Below, in pieces: positions 44,600-53,149 of a stretch of DNA of 64,000 nucleotides. The DNA lies in assembly GCF_001531445.1 (NCBI RefSeq), contig NZ_LQYA01000203.1, positions 34,509-98,508 on the forward strand. Reading direction: 5' to 3'. A model generated the notes under the pieces. That model searched no databases. It was not told where the DNA came from and saw only the letters and a program-made list of their open reading frames with translations. Every line of letters begins with the position of its first letter. Within the stretch, counting starts at the first letter, position 1. Position numbers and translations under genes: made by a program. Origin of the DNA: Sporosarcina koreensis (lineage in GTDB: Bacteria > Bacillota > Bacilli > Bacillales_A > Planococcaceae).

Positions 44600-45493
44600 A
44601 TGAATATCGTAATAGAATCACCAAGAGATAATAATGATTTAGCCGCGTTTCTTGCGAAAATGAATTCAGTATCGAGCCAGCATATCGGTTATTGCGGGGA
44701 ATCAAAAGAGGAAATCTACGACACGCTCACAAGTGATTTTTCAGACTTGGATTTGGCAAATTCTTTTGTAGTCGCTTATGACGAAGAAGAAATTGTAGGT
44801 GCCATCGGACTGGATACCGATTTGGAAGACAGAAGTGCGGAAGTATGGGGGCCCTATGTGAGTGAGGAGTTTATTCATTCTGATCTTGTCAATAATCTTT
44901 GGGAGAAAGTGACTGCTCTATCCGCATCACAAGTGGATCAGTATCATTTTTTCCTAAACCGTGAAAACGCGTATGCAAAAGAATTCTCCGTTTCTCAAGG
45001 CGGAAAATCACAGGGGCGGCATACAGTTCTAACAGCCAAGAAAAATGAATGTAAAGAAACCATTGAAGAAGGAGTAATAGAATACAACCCTGCGTATGAA
45101 GATAGCTTTGCAGAATTGCATGGACAAGCTTTTCCTTCCACTTATTACAGTGCACAAACAATTCTTGATCGATTAAGTGAACAACATCAAGTATTCATTG
45201 CGACTCGCGACGACCAATTGACTGGTTATGTCTATATCGAAGTCGACCCTCGTCATGGCGAAGGCTCTATCGAATACATTGCCGTTTCAGATCAATGCCG
45301 CAGACAAGGGATTGGCAAAAAACTGCTGACTTTTGCGTTGGGCCAATTGTTTGCATATGAGGAAATAGAAGAGATTTCTTTAAGTGTTGATAATGAAAAC
45401 GAGACAGCTATAAGACTTTATCAAGCTGCTGGGTTCAAAGTGAAGCATGAATTGATTCATGTGAAAATCGATAAAAAGGCAGTCGTATTATGA
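44600..45493 (+). CDS. Two-domain GNAT N-acetyltransferase
   Basis: Protein of 297 residues. The C-terminal half is a full GNAT domain: IEYIAVSDQCRRQGIGKKLLTFALGQL (acetyl-CoA loop) and NENETAIRLYQAAGFKVKHE. The N-terminal half (residues 1-150) is a degenerate domain of similar fold without the loop. It starts 9 bases after the preceding GNAT-like gene, with AGGTTATAAG before the ATG, and overlaps the next gene by four bases. Confidence 0.85.
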   Translation: MNIVIESPRDNNDLAAFLAKMNSVSSQHIGYCGESKEEIYDTLTSDFSDLDLANSFVVAYDEEEIVGAIGLDTDLEDRSAEVWGPYVSEEFIHSDLVNNLWEKVTALSASQVDQYHFFLNRENAYAKEFSVSQGGKSQGRHTVLTAKKNECKETIEEGVIEYNPAYEDSFAELHGQAFPSTYYSAQTILDRLSEQHQVFIATRDDQLTGYVYIEVDPRHGEGSIEYIAVSDQCRRQGIGKKLLTFALGQLFAYEEIEEISLSVDNENETAIRLYQAAGFKVKHELIHVKIDKKAVVL

Positions 45494-46050
45494 TCCATAA
45501 CGAGGAGGATGTCATCCGCTTGGTTTCTGAAGACGAGTGGATGATGGATATTTTACGAAGTGCGCAGTCTTTGAATTTACCGGATTGGTGGGTTTGCGCA
45601 GGTTTCGTGCGATCGAAAATTTGGGATGTGCTTCATGAATTTAATGCAAGAACACCTTTACCGGATATTGATGTGATTTATTTTGATCCGTCGAACGTGG
45701 ATGAAGGAGTGGAAAAACGCTATGAAAATCTATTAATAATGCGTCAGCCTACTATCCCATGGTCTGTAAAAAATCAAGCAAGGATGCATATTGTAAACAA
45801 TGACCGTCCCTATTTGTCGTCCACTGAAGCAATAGCCAAATTTCCTGAAACAGCTACTGCATTAGGCGTGAAATTGGATGAAGAAGGAAAGATAGTGATG
45901 ATTGCACCGCATGGAATTGAGGATGTCGTCAGCTTCCACATAAGACCAACGCCTTACTTCAGGGAAACAGAAGAGCGGATGAAATATTATCATCAACGCA
46001 TTAGCAAGAAGAATTGGAAGTCGATATGGAACAAGGTTGAAGTTTTCTGA
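45490..46050 (+). CDS. Nucleotidyltransferase family protein (DUF925)
   Basis: Protein of 186 residues of the NTP_transf_6/DUF925 family, DNA polymerase beta-like fold. The pattern WWVCAGFVRSKIWDVLH followed by the LPDIDVIYFD carboxylates, SVKNQARMHIVN and EAIAKFPETATALGV is characteristic. Overlaps the GNAT stop by four bases. Target of nucleotide transfer unknown; the catalytic Asp pair appears intact. Confidence 0.85.
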   Translation: MIHNEEDVIRLVSEDEWMMDILRSAQSLNLPDWWVCAGFVRSKIWDVLHEFNARTPLPDIDVIYFDPSNVDEGVEKRYENLLIMRQPTIPWSVKNQARMHIVNNDRPYLSSTEAIAKFPETATALGVKLDEEGKIVMIAPHGIEDVVSFHIRPTPYFRETEERMKYYHQRISKKNWKSIWNKVEVF

Positions 46051-46077
46051 ACGAATATTTGTTAAGGGAGCATTTGT

Positions 46078-47208
46078 ATGAAATTTTCTATAAAGAATTC
46101 ATTATTTACAGCGATTGTTTCAGAACTACATAAAATAAGTTCGAATAAAAGTCTGCTCCCGATCTTGTCTGGAATAAAAATCGAAGCAACACTAGACGGC
46201 ATCGTTCTAACAGGTGGCAACTCGGAATTATTCATTGAAAAGAAAATCCCTATACGGATGAAAGGGGAAACGGTCGTTGAGGTGCATGAAACCGGCAGTG
46301 TGGTTGTCTTGTCAAAGCATTTTATGAATCTCCTAAAAAAACTGCCTGATGACATTGAGATTTCATCTGACAATATGCAGTCAGTCCTTATCAAATCTGG
46401 TGATATTGTAACGAGACTGAATGGCTTACGTGCAGCGGATTATCCGCGATTGCCAGAGATCAAAATTCTTCACTCTGTGAAGCTCAATTTCAGTTCATTA
46501 AAAGAAGTAATCAAACAAACGATATTTGCTGTTTCTAAAAGTGACGCAAAGCCGGTGTTGACAGGTGTGAAGATGGAATTTGACAACAATAAACTTATTT
46601 GCACCGCAACTGACTCCCATCGGCTATCGCAAAAAGAGATAGGAATCACTTTCATTGAAGCACCTCATTCAATCGTTGTTCCGAGTAAAAGCTTAATCGA
46701 ACTTCTACAATTGAAGGAATCCAGCCTCGCCACTGTACATATTTCGATAGCGGATCATATGATTGTGTTTTCCACTGAAAATACGATTTTATATTCCGTT
46801 TTAATAGAAGGGAACTACCCGAACACCCAATCATTAATCCCGACAGATTTTATGACGAGAATTACGATGAATACAAAAACATTGATAGCGGGGATTGACC
46901 GGGCTTGCGTTTTCTCCGAAGAATGGAAGCATAACAATGTGCACTTGTCTCTGATCGACAATACCATTTTGAAAATAACAACAAACTCAACAGGAATCGG
47001 AACAATCGAAGAACGACAAAGAATAAGCAGTGTGGATGGCGTGTCCGCTATTGATATGACCTTCGATGGTCGGTTTTTGCTTGAAGCGTTAAAAGGGATA
47101 CAGGAAGAACAAGTGACAATCAGTTTTTGTGGAATGATGAAGCCGGCGGTCATTGAGCCGGAAAACGAAACTTCATATGTGCAATTGATATCACCACTTC
47201 GAACATAA
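46078..47208 (+). CDS. DNA polymerase III beta subunit paralogue
   Basis: Sliding clamp homologue of 376 residues, with the full three-domain length. Recognisable segments are LPILSGIKIEA, the first-domain end RLNGLRAADYPRLPEI, the second-domain PVLTGVKMEFDNNKLICTATDSHRLSQKEI, IEGNYPNTQSLIPTDF, and FDGRFLLEALKG with the C-terminal VQLISPLRT, equivalent to the usual LILPVRTY. It is surrounded by acetyltransferase and NUDIX genes, not by dnaA or recF, so it is not the housekeeping locus. ATG follows AAGGGAG. A second clamp also occurs in some Bacillus species. Confidence 0.88.
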   Translation: MKFSIKNSLFTAIVSELHKISSNKSLLPILSGIKIEATLDGIVLTGGNSELFIEKKIPIRMKGETVVEVHETGSVVVLSKHFMNLLKKLPDDIEISSDNMQSVLIKSGDIVTRLNGLRAADYPRLPEIKILHSVKLNFSSLKEVIKQTIFAVSKSDAKPVLTGVKMEFDNNKLICTATDSHRLSQKEIGITFIEAPHSIVVPSKSLIELLQLKESSLATVHISIADHMIVFSTENTILYSVLIEGNYPNTQSLIPTDFMTRITMNTKTLIAGIDRACVFSEEWKHNNVHLSLIDNTILKITTNSTGIGTIEERQRISSVDGVSAIDMTFDGRFLLEALKGIQEEQVTISFCGMMKPAVIEPENETSYVQLISPLRT

Positions 47209-47224
47209 AAGAGGAGGATTGGAA

Positions 47225-47701
47225 ATGGGCTATATTGAAGAATTGCGAAAGTTGGTCGGACATCGACCGCTGATATTCGTCGGTTCGGTTGTAGTCGTTG
47301 TTGATGAACAGGGGAGGATCTTGCTGCAGCAGCGGAAATTTCCGGAAGGCGCTTGGGGAATTCCAGGCGGGCTAATGGAATTAGGGGAATCGACGGAAGA
47401 TGTAGCGAGACGTGCATTATTCGAAGAAACACGACTGCAAGTGGATGAACTGACTTTGATCAATGTTTATTCGGGTCCTGAGCATTTTATTAGAGCTGCA
47501 AATGGAGATGAATTCTATGTTGTAACAACCGCCTATTACGCAGAAAATGCGATAGGGAATCTGGTGGTCGATCCAACTGAATCCATCACATTTAGCTATT
47601 TTTATCCTCATGAGTTGCCAGAAAATATCGTTGGAAGTCATAAGGACATTTTGGATGAATTCCTTTCGAAGCATTATACATTTTTGAGTACGGTTAACTA
47701 G
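47225..47701 (+). CDS. NUDIX hydrolase
   Basis: NUDIX enzyme of 158 residues. ATG at 47225 follows AGAGGAGG; TTG 47219 overlaps the spacer. The box reads GGLMELGESTEDVARRALFEETRL, preceded by the PGG turn in WGIPGG. The opening MGYIEELRKLVGHRP is shared with the NUDIX gene at 49059, so the two are paralogues. The substitution FEET for the usual REE-x-E keeps the key glutamates E-E. Substrate unknown. Confidence 0.88.
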   Translation: MGYIEELRKLVGHRPLIFVGSVVVVVDEQGRILLQQRKFPEGAWGIPGGLMELGESTEDVARRALFEETRLQVDELTLINVYSGPEHFIRAANGDEFYVVTTAYYAENAIGNLVVDPTESITFSYFYPHELPENIVGSHKDILDEFLSKHYTFLSTVN

Positions 47702-47726
47702 TATCCGAGAAAAGGGGATTTATTAC

Positions 47727-48182
47727 ATGAAGCAGTGGACGAAGGAAGTTGTGATTGATGCGCCAATTGAACGGGTTTGGAAATACTTGGATGGATCGTT
47801 AGAGAATATGCAAAAGATTATGCCTCAAGTCGTCTCAAACGAACCTGTCACCATTACAGAAGGAATGGTCGGAAGTATATACTTGCAAAAGTATAAAGAA
47901 GGCAAGCGAGTAATGGAGTATGAAGTTGAAACACTCGACTATTTGGATTCACCGAATGAAAAAAAGATGAAAGTCGGCTTTACACTTGGCGGGATGTTCG
48001 AGATAACCGCCGGTTATGAGCTAGTAAAGTTGGATGATGATCAAACTAGATTCATTTACACAACATCCAACAGACCGCTGAAATGGTTTGTAAAGTTATT
48101 TTTACTATTTGCAAATGATAAAGTCGTTGTCGATTTTGTTGAACGAGTGAAAAGGGTTGCGGAAGAAGAGGAGGGCAATTAA
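47727..48182 (+). CDS. SRPBCC family protein
   Basis: Protein of 151 residues with the START/Bet v1-like SRPBCC fold: EVVIDAPIERVWKYLDG opening, hydrophobic-pocket strands in the middle, and a long C-terminal helix KVVVDFVERVKRVAEEEEG. ATG follows AAAGGGG. It overlaps the next gene by one base. Ligand unknown. Confidence 0.82.
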   Translation: MKQWTKEVVIDAPIERVWKYLDGSLENMQKIMPQVVSNEPVTITEGMVGSIYLQKYKEGKRVMEYEVETLDYLDSPNEKKMKVGFTLGGMFEITAGYELVKLDDDQTRFIYTTSNRPLKWFVKLFLLFANDKVVVDFVERVKRVAEEEEGN

Positions 48183-49042
48183 TGAATCAAGCTGCAAAGG
48201 ATTATTGGGAGCGATTTTGGGGAGTAGAAGAACGTCCTGAGGTAGTCAGTGCATGGATGTTTGGCGAATCGGCTGATGAGCTAGCTCAAGCGGTAATAGA
48301 AGGAAGGAAGACGGCGACTTGTTCAGCGCACGTATTATATGAGATGGAGAATGAATCGGTTCCGGTAATTGAGGAATACAGCATCATCTTGAACAGCTTG
48401 GAAGAGCCTGTCGCAATTATCAAGACGGTGGAAGTATCCGTCATACCAATGAATGAAGTCACGGAAGAATTTGCTTTGGCGGAAGGAGATGGGTCATACC
48501 GGAATTGGAAGGAGATCCATGAACGCTACTTCAAACGTGAATTAGGCAAAGTAGGATTAGAGTTCACAGAGGATATGCTGCTTGTCTGTGAAAAATTTGA
48601 GTTGGTTGATGTGAAAAATAAGAGCGGACGAATGAATACTAGATTGCTAAGGGTGGGCACTACATACATCCCTGTAAGCAATGTTGAACGGGCATCTCAA
48701 TGGTATGTTGAGAAGTTGGATGCACAGTTGAATTATGAGGACGAAGATAAGGCGATCCTGAACTTGGCGGATCAAAGTTTCTTTCTCGTGAAAGCGAAAG
48801 AAAAGGAGACAGCCAACTTTTTTGATGCATATGGGAATGAGCGCTTTTCTTTAACATTTGAAGTCGACGGGGAACAGGCTTTAAAGCTGCTGCACGAAGA
48901 CTTACTGGAACGTGATGTAAAGGTTGGAGAGATTGAAAAACGGGGACATGCAGGTATTAACTTTGTGTTTTCGGACATGGACGGAAATCGATTTGATGTG
49001 TGGAGCGAATTGAGTCCATCGTTTAAGAAGAAAAATCAATGA
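48182..49042 (+). CDS. ASCH-VOC fusion protein
   Basis: Protein of 286 residues with two domains. Residues 1-140 form an ASCH domain (FGESADELAQAVIEGRKTATCSA, EYSIILNSLEEPVAIIKTVEV, FALAEGDGSYRNWKEIHERYF), a fold linked to RNA binding or small nucleoside hydrolysis. Residues 155-280 form a glyoxalase/VOC domain (YIPVSNVERASQWYVEKLDAQLNYED, FSDMDGNRFDVW). No stop or frame change separates them and the linker is short (KNKSGRMNTR). The pairing is unusual; each domain normally occurs alone. Confidence 0.8.
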   Translation: MNQAAKDYWERFWGVEERPEVVSAWMFGESADELAQAVIEGRKTATCSAHVLYEMENESVPVIEEYSIILNSLEEPVAIIKTVEVSVIPMNEVTEEFALAEGDGSYRNWKEIHERYFKRELGKVGLEFTEDMLLVCEKFELVDVKNKSGRMNTRLLRVGTTYIPVSNVERASQWYVEKLDAQLNYEDEDKAILNLADQSFFLVKAKEKETANFFDAYGNERFSLTFEVDGEQALKLLHEDLLERDVKVGEIEKRGHAGINFVFSDMDGNRFDVWSELSPSFKKKNQ

Positions 49043-49058
49043 AAATAAGGGGAGTAAC

Positions 49059-49520
49059 ATGGGGTATATTAGCGAGTTGAGGGAACTGATCGGGTCTCGC
49101 CCAATCATAATGGCCGGTGCGAATACAATCGTAAGTGACGCGGAGAATCGGTTGCTTTTACAATTGCGGGCCGACAATAACTGCTGGGGGTTGCCAGGAG
49201 GTTCGATGGAGCCCGGAGAATCCTTGCAAGAAGTAGCGAAGCGGGAATTATACGAAGAATGCAATCTAATAGCTAATGAACTTACCTTTTTCAATATATT
49301 CTCTGGTGAACAATATTATTATAAATATCCTCATGGAGATGAAGTTTATAATGTCATCGCCACTTTTATTTGTACAGATTTTGAAGGTGAATTAAGGGCA
49401 GATCAAGATGAAGTGTTGGCTTTACAATTCTTTTCGATTGACGAACTGCCAAGTAATCTAAATCCGTCGGAAACTCCAATTATACAAAAATATATCCAGA
49501 CAAGGGTGAGGGGTTTTTGA
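49059..49520 (+). CDS. NUDIX hydrolase
   Basis: NUDIX enzyme of 153 residues, paralogue of the one at 47225 (MGYISELRELIGSRP opening). The box is GGSMEPGESLQEVAKRELYEECNL, with CNL replacing the usual TGL end; catalytic glutamates are intact. ATG follows AAGGGGAG. The stop overlaps the TTG start of the cupin gene. Confidence 0.87.
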   Translation: MGYISELRELIGSRPIIMAGANTIVSDAENRLLLQLRADNNCWGLPGGSMEPGESLQEVAKRELYEECNLIANELTFFNIFSGEQYYYKYPHGDEVYNVIATFICTDFEGELRADQDEVLALQFFSIDELPSNLNPSETPIIQKYIQTRVRGF

Positions 49521-49858
49521 GAGTCGTTAGATTGGATGAAATTACAGGGAAAAACATTACTCAATACGGCTCGGATTTTATCATGAGGAAAATCATTATG
49601 ACAAATCAACCATCCCATGTTGGCATAATGGAACTGAAGGTGAATGGCCTAGTAGGTTATCATGAAGCGACCATTCCACAAGCGCTTATCATCCTAGAAG
49701 GCGAAGGTTGGATCCGGACAGGTGAGGAAGAAAAGATGAAGGTCACAGCGGGCGATGTCGTCTTATGGGAAAATGGGGAAGGACATGAGACGACAACAGA
49801 AACGGGTCTTAAAGCAATTGTAATTGAATCTGAAGGATTGGATATTAGGTCGTTTTGA
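49517..49858 (+). CDS. Cupin domain protein
   Basis: Small beta-barrel protein of 113 residues with a TTG start overlapping the NUDIX stop. Cupin motif one covers GLVGYHEATIPQALIILEGEGWIRTGEE and motif two GDVVLWENGEGHETTTE; the metal site retains two histidines (GYHEA and GHETT). Function unknown. Confidence 0.82.
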   Translation: MRVVRLDEITGKNITQYGSDFIMRKIIMTNQPSHVGIMELKVNGLVGYHEATIPQALIILEGEGWIRTGEEEKMKVTAGDVVLWENGEGHETTTETGLKAIVIESEGLDIRSF

Positions 49859-49867
49859 AGTGATAAC

Positions 49868-50956
49868 ATGAAAATCAATCACTCTTTACTTAAAAATGCA
49901 AATGAGAATTTGGAGCGTATCAAAATGAAAAATAATGTAATGGAACGAATCGAACATATACAAAATGAAATACAGTTTTCAGGCACTGTTTTTGTTAGAG
50001 ATAAAGAGAGCATTTATGCGGACGTTAGTTACGGTTATTCAAACCGTGCGGAACAACTACATAACGAAGCGGGAACACGTTATGGAATTGCTTCAGGATG
50101 CAAGCTATTTACCGCTATCGCGATTTGTCAGCTTGTAGGAGAGGGGAAGATAACTTTTGATACGAAGGTAACAGAATTTCTTTCATTCGACTTCCCGCAT
50201 TTTGATGAACACATTACAGTTCACCATTTACTCACTCACACATCAGGTGTTCCTGATTATTTTGACGAGGAAATCATGGATGACTTCGAGGAATTATGGA
50301 TTGAAAATCCTATGTATCATTTACGTCGCTTAGAGGATTTCTTGCCATTATTTCAAAATGAGCATATGAAATATATACCTGGCGAACGTTTTCACTATAA
50401 TAATGCGGGTTTTATTCTGCTTGGTTTGATTGTTGAAAAAGCTAGCGGGCTTTCTTTTAAAGAATATATTCAGCAGAGAGTTTTTGAAAAGACGGAAATG
50501 ACCGATTCCGGCTATTTTGCGCTCGATTCACTTCCAAGGAAGACCGCGATTGGCTATATTGACAATGAAGACGGTACTTGGAAAACGAATGCTTATTCAA
50601 TACCCGTTCAGGGCGGGTCTGATGGTGGAGCATTTGTGACATGTAAGGAGATGGCTAAACTTTGGGACGCTCTACTAAACTTTCAATTGTTGAATAAGGA
50701 ACTTACTGAGCGATTGCTGACTTCTCATGCCAAGGAAGAGGATGGCGATTATTATGGATATGGCGTATGGATAGAGAAGAATGACAATAGCGTCGTCAAA
50801 TATCATGTGATGGGATATGACCCAGGCGTCAGTTTTCATTCAGCTTATTATCCAGAGAGAGACATCCGTCTTGTTGTCTGTTCCAATGGTTCTTCTGGTG
50901 CGTTTAAAGTGATGGATGGAATTGAAAAGGAATTGGAGCTTATTGGATCCCTGTGA
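49868..50956 (+). CDS. Serine hydrolase, class C beta-lactamase-like
   Basis: Penicillin-binding-fold serine hydrolase of 362 residues without an obvious signal peptide. The SxxK motif is in GIASGCKLFTAIAI, the YxN motif in FHYNNAGFILLG, and LLTHTSGVPDYF follows the first. ATG 49868 has little ribosome site; ATG 49925 follows TTGGAG and would remove 19 residues, so the start is uncertain. It overlaps the next open frame by four bases. Cytoplasmic esterase or peptidase activity is more likely than beta-lactamase. Confidence 0.82.
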   Translation: MKINHSLLKNANENLERIKMKNNVMERIEHIQNEIQFSGTVFVRDKESIYADVSYGYSNRAEQLHNEAGTRYGIASGCKLFTAIAICQLVGEGKITFDTKVTEFLSFDFPHFDEHITVHHLLTHTSGVPDYFDEEIMDDFEELWIENPMYHLRRLEDFLPLFQNEHMKYIPGERFHYNNAGFILLGLIVEKASGLSFKEYIQQRVFEKTEMTDSGYFALDSLPRKTAIGYIDNEDGTWKTNAYSIPVQGGSDGGAFVTCKEMAKLWDALLNFQLLNKELTERLLTSHAKEEDGDYYGYGVWIEKNDNSVVKYHVMGYDPGVSFHSAYYPERDIRLVVCSNGSSGAFKVMDGIEKELELIGSL

Positions 50957-51006
50957 TGAAATTGTCTAGCAACAATGCAATATTGGTAAAATGGGGGAAT
51001 GAGGAA

Positions 51007-51456
51007 ATGGACTGTTTCATTTGCAAAAAACACCGGGGAGAAATAAAAACGGATGGCATCGCAATCTATGAAGATGAGTTTGTTTGCGTAGGTCATATTG
51101 ATAATAATGGGGAACCGGGCTATTTGGGACATCTAATGATTGATCTGAAAAGGCATGCACCGACACTTGGAGATATGAGTGAAGAAGAAGCGAAAGCGTT
51201 TGGAAGTATTATGGCACGTGTAAGCAAGGCACTAATGGTAACTGAAGGGGCGGAGCATATTTACTCTCTCGTTTCCGGAAATGCAGTTCCACATTTGCAT
51301 ATGCATATCGTTCCGCGCTATCCAGGTACTCCCGAACAATATTGGGGTCCGATGTCGGTCCGGGACTGGTCCGATGCACCAATAGGGGGGAATCAAGAAA
51401 TAATCGCGCTGTGTGAACGGGTGCGCTCATACTTGGAGAAAAACAATGAGCAATAA
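51007..51456 (+). CDS. HIT family hydrolase
   Basis: Histidine-triad protein of 149 residues. ATG at 51007, nine bases after GGGGG, starts MDCFICKKHRGE; the open frame back to 50953 overlaps the previous gene. The histidine triad reads HLHMHIVPRYPG. CxxC near the start is typical of a zinc-binding HIT subgroup. Acts on nucleotide conjugates. Its last 11 bases overlap the PP2C-like gene. Confidence 0.88.
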   Translation: MDCFICKKHRGEIKTDGIAIYEDEFVCVGHIDNNGEPGYLGHLMIDLKRHAPTLGDMSEEEAKAFGSIMARVSKALMVTEGAEHIYSLVSGNAVPHLHMHIVPRYPGTPEQYWGPMSVRDWSDAPIGGNQEIIALCERVRSYLEKNNEQ

Positions 51457-52240
51457 GTTTTCGTGGGTTGGGAGTAAGAAGGATTTCGTCGATGAGAAAG
51501 ATATTCAAACGATTGATCGAGTGACGGTTGGACGATTTGGTGGAAATTCTTCTGCCGGTCAGTATAAGAATGAGGATGGCTGTGTTGTTTGGGTAGGAGA
51601 GGATTGGGAATTTGCAGCGATTTTTGATGCGCATTACAGTGCTGAAAGTGCCGAACTGGTCATAAATACACTTGAAGAGTACGAACAAGAACTTACGGGG
51701 ATTCTATCCAAGTCTAGATTGCCGGCATTTCACCATGTGCAAGAAAAGCTTCTATCCATTTTCCAAAGTGACAAATTTCTTGACCAATGCAAAAAGGTCA
51801 AAGGAGAAACTGCTTGTTTGATCTGTATCCGAAAAGAGAACTATCTTTGGTGGTTTTCCGTTGGTGATTGCGTAGTTTACGTATTCCACCCTGAGTTGAT
51901 CGCTCTCGGTCAATTCCAGTTGAATCAAAGGCAGTTCTATGAGTGGATCGGTCATGTGAATACGTTCGATAAAGCCGTTCCATGCTTCTCTTCAGGCGTT
52001 CGGGAATTAAGAAAAGGTATGAATCGCATCTTCATGTCGACGGATGGCTTGCTAGAATGTCCCGGGGAACCCTTTTCGAATCCCAAAGATGTAGCGGATA
52101 GTCTGGATGCGGAACAGCTTGGAGAAGCCTTTTCCTTGATTCTAAATGAAATTGAAAAAAACAATGTAAGAGACAGTACGACAATGATTGGTTGGACAGT
52201 TGACGTTTCGAAACAAGGCAGCATTCCAAGCGATGTATAA
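51446..52240 (+). CDS. PP2C-like protein phosphatase
   Basis: Protein of 264 residues with PP2C-type motifs in order: EFAAIFDAHYSAESAELV (in place of the DGHGG site), the GETACLICIRKENYLWWFSVGDC strand pair, and MNRIFMSTDGLLECPGEPF with the metal aspartate in STDG. ATG at 51446 follows TTGGAG inside the HIT gene. The DAHYS replacement keeps the Asp and His. Last gene of the long plus-strand run. Confidence 0.78.
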   Translation: MSNKFSWVGSKKDFVDEKDIQTIDRVTVGRFGGNSSAGQYKNEDGCVVWVGEDWEFAAIFDAHYSAESAELVINTLEEYEQELTGILSKSRLPAFHHVQEKLLSIFQSDKFLDQCKKVKGETACLICIRKENYLWWFSVGDCVVYVFHPELIALGQFQLNQRQFYEWIGHVNTFDKAVPCFSSGVRELRKGMNRIFMSTDGLLECPGEPFSNPKDVADSLDAEQLGEAFSLILNEIEKNNVRDSTTMIGWTVDVSKQGSIPSDV

Positions 52241-52258
52241 AGAAGCTAGTTAATTAAT

Positions 52259-52294
52259 GCCCAATTTCTTCGTTAACGAAGAAATTGGGCTTTC
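52259..52294. terminator. Palindromic bidirectional terminator
   Basis: A perfect 32-base palindrome (GCCCAATTTCTTCG at 52259-52272, TTAA, CGAAGAAATTGGGC at 52277-52290) followed by TTTCC. It ends the plus-strand run and serves the convergent SMR genes. Confidence 0.85.
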
Positions 52295-52309
52295 CTTGTA
52301 TAATCACCT

Positions 52310-52624
52310 CTATGATACAAGTTTTAGACCGACGGCTGCGCCTAACACCATTCCTATAAAAACTAGTCGTTTCCAGTCTTTTGATTCGCCGAATAACACC
52401 ATACCTAAAATCGCTCCGCCAGATGCGCCAATTCCTGTCCAGATTGCGTAAGCTGTACCCATCGGAAGTGTTTTCATCGAATAGGCTAGAAAGATAAAAC
52501 TTGCTCCAAACCCAGCAATCAATAAAACTAATGATTGCCAATTTCGATCCTTATGCAATTTATTGATCATAACAACGCCAAACATTTCAAACAAACCTGC
52601 CAAGATTAATGATATCCATGCCAT
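52310..52624 (-). CDS. ykkD: SMR guanidinium exporter subunit (YkkD-like)
   Basis: Small multidrug resistance protein of 104 residues with four helices. AWISLILAGLFEMFGVVMINKL holds the essential membrane Glu13; LPMGTAYAIWTGIGASGG is the family helix-three motif. ATG overlaps the stop of the partner gene. With the upstream guanidine-I riboswitch, the pair is expected to export guanidinium in exchange for protons as a heterodimer. Confidence 0.9.
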   Translation of the reverse strand: MAWISLILAGLFEMFGVVMINKLHKDRNWQSLVLLIAGFGASFIFLAYSMKTLPMGTAYAIWTGIGASGGAILGMVLFGESKDWKRLVFIGMVLGAAVGLKLVS

Positions 52625-52965
52625 TAGGATTCATCTCCTTCCTGAACTTTGTCCGCTGTGACTAGTTTCAAACCAATGACTCCTGCTAATAAAACTACGA
52701 TCAACAGTACTTTTTCCACTTTAAATGGCTCTCCGAAAACAAGAATTTCGGAAAAGACAGTTCCTGCTGTACCGAGACCGACAAAAACGGCATATACCGT
52801 ACCAACGGGGAGCTTCCGTCCAGCCATGATCATAAGATAGAAGCTAATAAAAATGGCGATAGCCGTTCCTGTCCAAGTCCAAAAATCATTCGCGTGTTTT
52901 AACCCAATCACCCAAAAAACTTCAAAGAAAGCAGCGACAAATACTTTGACCCATTCTTTATTCAT
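52624..52965 (-). CDS. ykkC: SMR guanidinium exporter subunit (YkkC-like)
   Basis: Small multidrug resistance protein of 113 residues. [19 protein letters not shown] carries the conserved Glu near residue 15, [19 protein letters not shown] the helix-three motif. First gene after the guanidine-I riboswitch; AGGTGTC-type site precedes the ATG. Its stop shares a base with the next start. Two unequal SMR subunits in one operon are typical of paired Gdx/YkkCD exporters. Confidence 0.9.
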   Translation of the reverse strand: MNKEWVKVFVAAFFEVFWVIGLKHANDFWTWTGTAIAIFISFYLMIMAGRKLPVGTVYAVFVGLGTAGTVFSEILVFGEPFKVEKVLLIVVLLAGVIGLKLVTADKVQEGDES

Positions 52966-53002
52966 CTACTAGACACCTCCAATATTAATATTGCCAAAAA
53001 AC

Positions 53003-53125
53003 AAAAAAAGCCTAGGAGACAACTGATAAACAGTTTCTCCCAGGCTTTTATCCTTCCGTGGCACAGCTGAGCTGCGAGTTTTCTCTCGGACCAGACCAAC
53101 ACTTGTTGCGGAACCCTAGAAAACA
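53003..53125 (-). promoter_or_regulatory. Guanidine-I (ykkC) riboswitch with terminator
   Basis: Read on the minus strand, the conserved ykkC aptamer segments occur in order: CTAGGGTTCCG (53119-53109), GGTCTGGTCCGAGAG (about 53097-53083), GCCACGGAAGG and AAAAGCCTGGGAGA (53049-53036). The last merges with a terminator whose stem AGCCTGGGAGA pairs with TCTCCTAGGCT (53019-53009) before seven T. Guanidinium binding is expected to disrupt the terminator and switch on the SMR exporter genes. Confidence 0.93.
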
Positions 53126-53149
53126 TTCGTACTTATACAATTGCTTTAC

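Noticed and set aside
39991..52240. Prophage or phage defence island
   Set aside because: No integrase, terminase, structural, restriction or toxin genes; only the clamp gene is replication related.
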